In this document: piece by piece, positions 58,201 to 64,000 of the stretch
Numbering within the stretch: the first letter of the stretch is position 1
Layout: each line of letters starts with the position of its first letter
Assembly (NCBI RefSeq): GCF_032118995.1
Contig: NC_092651.1
Span: forward strand, 8,891,285-8,955,284
DNA from: Asterias amurensis
Lineage: Eukaryota > Echinodermata > Asteroidea > Forcipulatida > Asteriidae
Direction of reading: 5' to 3'
Length of the DNA stretch: 64,000 nt
Notes under the pieces: model-generated
Databases searched by the model: none
What the model was told of the DNA's origin: nothing
The model's input: the letters and a program-made list of their open reading frames with translations, nothing else
Program-made: the position numbers and the translations under genes

Positions 58201-61200
58201 TTAAGTTCCCCTAATATTTCGCCTAAGGAAAACAACATCATGGTTGCATTCCCCCCTCGAATCTCAAGTCGTTAATTAATAACTAGCTGTCAATCGGCTA
58301 CGATGTTCGCCATTTCAAATGCCACTAATTTATCCTAAGGCAGAGCAACATACTACAGTTTCCGGATACACAGTAAAACAGACTTTACCATCAGAAATAC
58401 AGACCTTGTTATTTTGTAGGGATATTTTAAATAGAGTTCTTTCTTATACTGATAATATTGTATCAACACAGCATTGAACTTCACCTTTACAAAAGAAATC
58501 CTTCCCTAAGTACACATACAGACTATAAGTCATGGTGACGTTTTAAGTGCTACGTAAGACAGGGAACTAGAAATACCAAGCCCTGATAAGTAAATCACTC
58601 TATGGACCTATACGTTAAGATGGGGCACTTCATTCTTGTGAACTCTGGTCTTGTAATTTCGCCCACTATCACGATGACCCTTCTTAGAAATAAGTGCATC
58701 ACAAACCTAAAATTGACCTCTAAGTCCCTCTTTAACAAGATTAAAGCATATGGTAAATTCAATGCCGTATTATATCTGGTGATTTTGCAACTTGTAAATA
58801 TATTTACACCGTCAAAAGGAAAGGGAAGACTGGTGTTTATATAAATCAAGCTATTTATGGTATGAGGATATGTAAGCCGCCTGTCATAATCTTAGAATGT
58901 TTGGTTGTAATACCATGGAGGTAGGATTAATCCTACCTCCATGGTAATACCCTAATATTAGAACGAGGTGGACGTCTCAAGGATTGTACGACCCATTACA
59001 CCCAAACCAAGCATGAGAGTTAGACTCATGCGAACAATCCTGAACAAAAAATGGAATTTTAAAGGCAGTGGACACTATTGGTAATTGTCAAAGACTAGCC
59101 TTCACAGTTGGTGTATCTCAACATATGCATAAAATAACAAACCTGTGAAAATTTGAGCTCAATCGGTCATCAAAGTTGCGAGATAATAATGAAAGAAGAA
59201 AACACCCTTGTCACACGAAGTTGTGTGCGTTTAGATGGTTGATTTCGAGACCTCAAGTTCTAAACTTGAGGTCTTGAAATCAAATTCGTGGAAAATTACT
59301 TCTTTCTCGAAAACTATGGCACTTCAGAGGGAGCTGTTTCTCACAATGTTTATACCACCAACCTCTCCCCGTTACTTGTCACCAAGAAAGGTTTTATGCT
59401 AATAATTATTTTGAGTAATTACCAATGGTGTCCACTGCCTTTAAGCACTGTACAAGGTTTTTAAAAAACACCATGGGTGTTGTCACAAGGATAGATACTT
59501 AAAAAAAAAAATCTAAATTAATGTTAAAACGCCACTAATTTCTGCCAAAAACAATTACAATGGTGTAGTTTCAACACACTATTGATTTTCTCTTAATTAA
59601 GATTTGTGAAAACAAGCATGGTGCAAATTATAAAACCCGAGTTTTTGCAGTGTACTCTAGACACATAACCTCCAAGATGTAACATTAATAAAAAGACTCT
59701 GTGCATCACCATGCACATGATGAAACATTAAAAACACAAGAGATTGACAATCTATTTCCGCTTTTGGTATCTCATGGCAAATGTCATGGGTTCGAATTCC
59801 ACCGAGAAATCAGTTTGAGGATATTTATCACAGGACTAGTACTGAATAACATTTACACACAGTGAGTAGGCCGGGTGAAACCAAGCAAAATTGCTCTACA
59901 TCTTCCACACAAAAAAATGTGCACTCAAGAAAATTTTGAGAATACCTTAAAATTGGCGAAAAACGAGAAATTACAAGCCTGAAAAGAAATGAACTACAGA
60001 CAAATATGTATGGGTAAATATTTGGATAATTTACTGGCTTTGGTCACGGCCTTTAAAACGGGGACAAGCGCCAACCATCCTGAGGAATGTTTCCAAGTGA
60101 TTGTTTTGATAACGCACAGATGATGAGTGATAAACAAGGTGGCAAGTTAAACGTCCACGTCAAAACCAGCGAGTATGTCATAAAGGAACACGTTGCCTTG
60201 GATCGGACGAGTTGGTCAAAACAAAAGCGTTTGTAACCGTTTTGTATATAATGCATATGGTTGGAAAGATGTTTTAAAAGTAGAATACAATGATCCACAC
60301 AAGTTTGCCTCGAAATTGCGTGGTTTTCCTTCTACTGTGAGAACTAACACGGTCGGCCATTTATGGGAGTCAAAATTTTGACCCCCATAAATGGCCGACG
60401 TGTTAGTCGACGAGGTAAAAGGAAAACCACGCAATTTCGAGGCATGTTTGTGTGGATCATTGTATTCTACTTTTACAACATCTTTCTACCCATATGCATT
60501 TTATAAACGCTTTTCAAAGACCAACTCGACCGATTCAAGGCAACATGTTCCTTTAAAGGCACTGTAGCCTACGCCTTCGGTAATTGAATATACCATAACA
60601 CTAACCTGTGAACAATTTGTTTTTCGAAGTAAAGTTTCGCAAAATGCATTAGGCCTACTATAAAGCTGCGGTACGTCTTACCAAGTAAGTTTTTTAAAGC
60701 CATTATTTTTTCAGAGTGTCATTACTAAACGTTATAGTACAGGCCCTTTAGACTAGACATAAATTGATTAATATCATGAGCAGTAGGTGCTGTCTCTTTT
60801 ATTGCTATGTTTATGCGGTTAAAAAGTGCACAGGCGTCCATGGCCTTATTTCGCTTGTAAATTCTTTTTGCTGAAATGCTATTTTCTTTCGACAATGACA
60901 GCATTTAAAGTCACCTGGAAGTGGTATTTTTTTTAAAATAAAGCTTTTGTCACTAAAATATGTGTTTTTACGAGAGGAATGTGAATAAAAAGTTAACTAA
61001 GGTTTTAAAATATTAGTTTTGATTGTATTTACAAATTTACAATGTAGGCCCCGACCCGAGAGGGCGCTGTTCGTGACGTAATTCAAGGCGCGATATTTGA
61101 AGAGAAAATTTGTAGTCGGGCCCCCGTACATTACGTCTTTCAGATACCTTCTTCGATTTCCCACTAGCTGGAAAAATTGTTGGGACGGCGTCGTGTTTAA

Positions 61201-63661
61201 GAATGGCTCTTCTCGTCATGTCAAATGAGTGGTGTATCCCGGATTCGAAGCACGACGGCTCGAAGTGTTCGCTGCATAGCGCTGAAAAAGACGTCGGACC
61301 GGACCACTTTGCTCTAGTTAATCTGACTTTCGCAGACCACAACCGCCTATATTAGGGATCTGCATGAAATAGATGAAGACTGACCCCATCTTTAGTTGTT
61401 TTGCTGCATCCAGCAGCAATACACCTGGTCGGCATTGCCGGAAAAATGACAGAAAAAAAACCTTTTTCGCAGCGTACAAACTCACGTCTTAGAATTACAT
61501 GTACTTTTGCACGTGTGTTTATCTACGCATCGAGGCAAAGTCTTCCTTTTCCTACGTCACAAAAGGGGTAGGCGGAGTCAACCCCCAAGCACTTAATTAT
61601 TCTTTTTTAACATATAAATCGTGACAAACAATTACTCAAAAAATTGTTTTATTGTTAATAAACATATACTCTTATGTTTAAAAGAAAAAAAATCCTATTT
61701 CCAGGTGCCTTTAAACTGCCAGTGAGCTTTCAAATTGAAACATAGTTGTGTGTAATTTATTTAGGACCAACCCTGTACCTCCAACAATATTAACCCATTT
61801 CTTATACATGCTTCCGAAAATCACCCGCGATACCTTCTCAATGATCTTGCCATTAATTAGACCCTCAGTTCTGAACGAGTGCCCGGATGAGACAAGCCGC
61901 TTTGCGAGAGAGGAGATTACACAACCCGATTGAGCTGTGGATATCATTATTCAAAACAAAACCATCAGAATTATGCAATTTGAGAAAATCGGCGAAGGCT
62001 ATATTTGTTACACACAAGTACCTACCCAGCCAGGATCTAAGTGAAAGGTTGTCAATATCCAAAGAAACATTAGAACTAGTAGGCAATTTGAGATCATTAT
62101 TCGCTGAAAAAGGGTATAGTATTAATGTTATGTTTTACTACCCAACATAGACGAGCCAGGATTTTAGTGAAAGGGTGTCATTTTTCTTAAGAAACATCAG
62201 AATCATATTTGCGCAATTCGCTGGCTGAAAGTCTGTATTAAAAGTACATGTTCATGTACATATTCCATATAGTTGTAGCCATGATTTTAGTGGAAGGGTG
62301 TCACATGCTGTGTGATTTCGGGGATTTAGCAGGGGCATTGAGGCGTCATGCTGCCGATGAAGGCAGCAAAGATAATATCATTCTGGAAGACGTTTTATCA
62401 AAGTACATCTATGCCCAAGGTCCTATTTCACAAACCAGTATAATGATATTTTGATAAGCGACTTATTTAGCAGTCCTTACAATGCCTGTCAATCAACAAC
62501 TCATTGGCAACTACACATGATACTCGTTTTTCTTTGACTTGTTTTGCTTTTACTTCTTTGTTTCTGGTGATGTGGTAATTTTCTGACGCTTCAGATTCAT
62601 TACTCAGAATAGAGGGTATTTTCCGCATTTAGATTCATCACGAGGAAGTGGCATAGAAATTTCAACAAGAATCAAAACTTGGACGAGTTTCAATCTTAAA
62701 GCTCACTCATTGTCAGTGTCACAAGAACCAATCCTTTTATACAAAAGAAACCCTAATAACTTTGTATGCACTACGAGACTGTATTCAGAGAACGCACGTT
62801 ATGAAAACCGAGGGCTTGTTTTGATTGTTGAAGCAGTCGAAATAACTACAAAAAACACACGTACAAAAATGTATGACAGAACATACAGGAAGCCCTTTTC
62901 ACACATGTGTGAAAAGGCAAATTTACCATTTCATACCAAAACTACTTCAACAAATCAACTTGTTTAATAAATACTCATGAGCATCATCAAATGGACACAG
63001 AATGGAACCTTGCGGCACCACCTTAGGGCTGAGACTAGATACCCTTGACCCCGCCTGCATCGTCATGCAGCTCGACAGTGATCCAGGTTTGGCTTTACGT
63101 CTATATATACATGAATATCAAGCCATGATTACGCACCTTTAAAGTCGTTATCACCCACGATTAAAAGCTGTTACATAAAAACAGTACATCCTTTTTATAT
63201 TAAAGCAATATTTGATATAATGAGTCACCCAACATATTTACCTTTGATTTTGTTACTTTTTTGCTAAACTCTCGTATAATTCCCGCGCTGGTATTTATGG
63301 ATCCTTGGGGTGAAAGTCCACGTGTCTCATTAAATACGTAATCACTGCGGAATTCAGAAGGCCCGCCATCACTGGATGCGAACCCGGGATCTAGCGATTT
63401 GGAGTGAAGCTCACGGACTTTGTTACCGACCACCGGCAATGGCCGAGCGCCTACGCCGTTCTCCCTCGTCGCCCCTCCCCGGCGGCGGACGAGCAGGACG
63501 GGCGGTGGGGTGGGTGGCGCAGCATCGTAACCGTCGTAAACGTAATACGTTGTCCGCCTGTCGGGGTTCCATCCTTGAAAAATTCCTAAGACAAACACAA
63601 CGGCAGAAGCGACGACAAAAGTGAACCAAGTCAGCGTATTCCGGAGAGTTTTGTTCGACAT
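49065..63661 (-). CDS. Carbohydrate sulfotransferase (HNK-1/CHST8-14 family)
   Basis: Two-exon gene: exon 1 63661-63242, intron of about 13.3 kb, exon 2 49964-49065; 439 residues. Residues 1-9 are short and basic (cytosolic). Residues 10-28 (LTWFTFVVASAVVFVLGIF) form a signal-anchor helix. Residues 29-180 are a luminal stem with NXS/T sites at 111, 123 and 147. The catalytic domain follows, with the 5'-phosphosulfate loop YCYVPKVACSNWKR (187-200), the 3'-phosphate-binding FMFVRNPMERLLSAYRNKF (245-263) and the family-typical HWKPMHLLCHPC (314-325). Another N-glycosylation site lies at 293. The protein should sit in the Golgi and move sulfate from PAPS to sugars such as chondroitin/dermatan GalNAc or terminal GalNAc/glucuronate. 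Substrate and exact ortholog cannot be told from sequence, since echinoderms have many paralogs. Donor and acceptor are both phase 0. The acidic C-terminal tail (415-439) is unusual. Confidence 0.85.
50045..50510. repeat. GGTACC-rich minisatellite
   Basis: About 460 bp of degenerate 7- and 14-bp units built on ACCAATCACCAGGT and ACCAAGTAC. A larger block (from CCAAGTACAAAATAACAGG to the following AGTACCAGGTACAGAGTACC) occurs twice, at about 50197 and 50329. The 169-codon frame across it is repeat translation. It lies about 80 bp before the acceptor of sulfotransferase exon 2 in the direction of transcription. Confidence 0.9.
50530..53695. other. Intron DNA, no exon seen
   Basis: Contains (AAC)n at 52255-52291 and, on the minus strand, 52800-52625, a segment ending in ATGATGATGATGAATG, the same type of 3' tail as the LINE at 19.9 kb (possibly another retroelement tail). 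Otherwise AT-rich without signals. Confidence 0.35.
53696..54081 (+). mobile_element. GGCAGTGGACAC-family MITE
   Basis: Full-length: TTAAAGGCAGTGGACACTAT, central GAGACCTCAAG hairpin (about 53882-53914), right end CCAATAGTGTCCATTGCC. Confidence 0.9.
54188..54482 (+). repeat. Old dispersed repeat, pairs with 48326-48620
   Basis: Both regions run from AAAGAG(T/C)GAC(G/C)TTGT(A/G)CATTCCA to GTGCCTGCAGGA and a TGA(C/T)GTCACA box in the same order and spacing. No inverted ends are obvious. Confidence 0.5.
55195..55382 (+). mobile_element. GGCAGTGGACAC-family MITE, deleted form
   Basis: Both ends present (CTTAAAGGCACTGGACACTA; ACCAAAAGTGTCCACTGCC) but the middle, including the hairpin, is missing. 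Confidence 0.85.
56073..56321 (+). mobile_element. GGCAGTGGACAC-family MITE, deleted form
   Basis: Left end decayed (TATGGACAATATTGGTTATT), right end ACCAGTGGTGTCCAGTGCC. Keeps ACGAAGTTGTGTGC and a degenerate central hairpin. Confidence 0.8.
56322..58910. other. Intron DNA, no exon seen
   Basis: A poly(C) run followed by (CAC)n lies at 57103-57127. Frames are short and unrecognised. Confidence 0.35.
58911..58946. repeat. 36-bp perfect palindrome
   Basis: TACCATGGAGGTAGGATT followed directly by its exact complement AATCCTACCTCCATGGTA, with no spacer. Confidence 0.9.
59058..59444 (+). mobile_element. GGCAGTGGACAC-family MITE
   Basis: Full-length copy very like 53696-54081; both share the GTGTGCGTTTAGATGG variant left of the hairpin, suggesting a common source. 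The flanks show TTAA on each side. Confidence 0.9.
60181..60556. mobile_element. 376-bp hairpin MITE
   Basis: Almost the whole element is an inverted repeat about the centre GTCAAAATTTTGAC (about 60370-60383). The outer ends TAAAGGAACACGTTGCC and GGCAACATGTTCCTTTAA pair. The arms include TGATCCACACAAGTTTGCC and GGCATGTTTGTGTGGATCA. No coding capacity. Confidence 0.85.
60553..60756 (+). mobile_element. Diverged TTAA-type MITE abutting the hairpin
   Basis: Starts at the TTAA that closes the previous hairpin (TTAAAGGCACTGTAGCC). It keeps AACACTAACCTGTGAACAA and GCAAAATGCATTAGG and ends GTTATAGTACAGGCCCTTTA. Confidence 0.5.
61148..61435 (-). pseudogene. THAP zinc-finger exon with in-frame stop
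   Basis: From ATG 61435 on the minus strand, one frame spells a complete THAP (C2CH) DNA-binding domain of 96 codons. It starts MPTRCIAAGCSKTTKDG, with Cys5 and Cys10, then the invariant Trp33, Cys54-x2-His57 in ALCSEHF, and AVPTIF at 83-88. The C10-C54 spacing of 43 fits the Cx2-4Cx35-50Cx2H signature. Codon 28 is TAA (61354-61352), in DP-stop-YRRLW, where family members usually carry a charged or polar residue; a single A to T change from AAA would explain it. At 61148 the frame meets AAG/GTATCTG, a plausible donor. No later exons were recognised. It lies in the sulfotransferase intron in the same orientation. It is either a dead THAP gene or transposase fragment, or a live gene with a sequencing error or polymorphism. 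Confidence 0.75.
62033..62300 (+). repeat. Degenerate tandem repeat, about 122 bp
   Basis: AGCCAGGATCTAAGTGAAAG, GCCAGGATTTTAGTGAAAGG and GCCATGATTTTAGTGGAAGG recur at about 62033, 62157 and 62278, each followed by (G/T)TGTCA. Following words (AAGAAACAT, CAGAA) keep the same spacing in the first two. Confidence 0.65.
62894..62917. repeat. 24-bp perfect palindrome
   Basis: CCTTTTCACACA followed by TGTGTGAAAAGG. The half site matches the terminal repeat of the element at 23868-24157 (CCCTTTTCACAC). Confidence 0.85.
63242..63661 (-). CDS. Sulfotransferase exon 1 (membrane anchor and stem)
   Basis: ATG 63661-63659 is the first ATG of the frame. The exon codes for exactly 140 codons and ends AAG/GTAAAT at 63242. 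It contains the anchor helix and a Pro-rich stem (APPTPPPVLLVRRR). GC content is raised at 63430-63545. Assignment to the same gene as 49065-49964 rests on orientation, matching phase and the expected family topology. A further small stem exon in between cannot be excluded. Confidence 0.7.
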
Positions 63662-64000
63662 GCCGGAAAAAAAAACTTTGCCAGGGCCAGAAAAATTGGT
63701 CTGGCAGGTGCGAGTCCAACACAAAATTCCTCCGCACTATCACCAAGGGAAAAATCTCATACTATCGTGCTGATGCCATTTTGGTATCCTTTTACAGTAA
63801 TTTCAAGGTGAACTTCGGTCCGTAGAGTGTTCAACACATGTCTTTGCGGCGGGAAAGTTTATAGTTGCCTTCATCGACAAGCACAATGTAGCACAGCTGT
63901 AGACAATGAAGGTTTCGACGTCTGGTTTGTAGTTCAAATTGAATTACACTGGTGCCCATGAAGATTCCACCGTAGTAACGAGGGTTGACAATAGCAAGGG
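63662..64000 (-). promoter_or_regulatory. 5' flank of the sulfotransferase gene
   Basis: Upstream on the minus strand is an AAAATGGCATC motif (about 63785-63775), resembling YY1-type sites common at animal start sites. If transcribed, its ATG would open a five-codon upstream frame before the true start. No TATA box is evident. The promoter boundary cannot be set from sequence. Confidence 0.3.

Noticed and set aside
61711..62150. Overlapping frames on both strands
   Set aside because: They cover the degenerate 122-bp tandem repeat and adjoining AT-rich DNA; no splice-flanked exon.
1..64000. CRISPR arrays, operons, rRNA genes, complete tRNA genes
   Set aside because: The tandem repeats present are satellites or transposon-derived, genes are intron-split, and tRNA-like segments lack a full cloverleaf. 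Nothing prokaryotic is present.

Overview
The window is animal nuclear DNA. Genes are split by GT-AG introns, intergenic DNA is AT-rich, and short inverted-repeat transposons are very dense. There are no operons and no ribosome binding sites. The commonest repeat (ends reading AGGCAGTGGACACTATTGG, flanked by TTAA) and the other hairpin families suggest an echinoderm, probably a sea star. That is inference from general familiarity; nothing here proves the species.

Layout. 1-15.6 kb is almost entirely repeats and unassigned DNA. On the minus strand, 17.65-15.62 kb holds what look like the first two exons of a small membrane-protein gene; its later exons were not found. 17.7-23.4 kb holds more transposons: a LINE 3' end split by a palindromic element, and a 34-bp tandem array carrying a 215-bp Mutator-like insertion. 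23.96-42.52 kb is the most striking part: a direct tandem duplication of about 9.1 kb (23957-33073 and 33293-42517). Each unit carries one complete seven-exon plus-strand gene. I assembled both by matching splice sites and intron phases. They encode a highly charged protein of about 521 residues, with a basic C-terminal stretch and a CCC motif, that I do not recognise. Copy B has lost the AG of its exon 4 acceptor, has a weaker exon 2 donor, and has a last exon that differs mainly by amino-acid-changing substitutions.

42.5-49.0 kb has no gene I can support. From 63.66 to 49.07 kb, on the minus strand, lies a two-exon carbohydrate sulfotransferase (Golgi type II membrane enzyme, 439 residues). 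Its 13.3-kb intron holds several transposons, a GGTACC-rich minisatellite, a 376-bp hairpin element and a THAP zinc-finger exon with an in-frame stop at codon 28.

The genes show no obvious functional link. What joins the window together is transposon activity: TTAA-flanked elements stacked edge to edge, foldback SINE-like elements with tRNA-like heads, and a duplication whose left edge falls inside a transposon. All exon models are read by eye from splice signals and reading frame and need transcript support.
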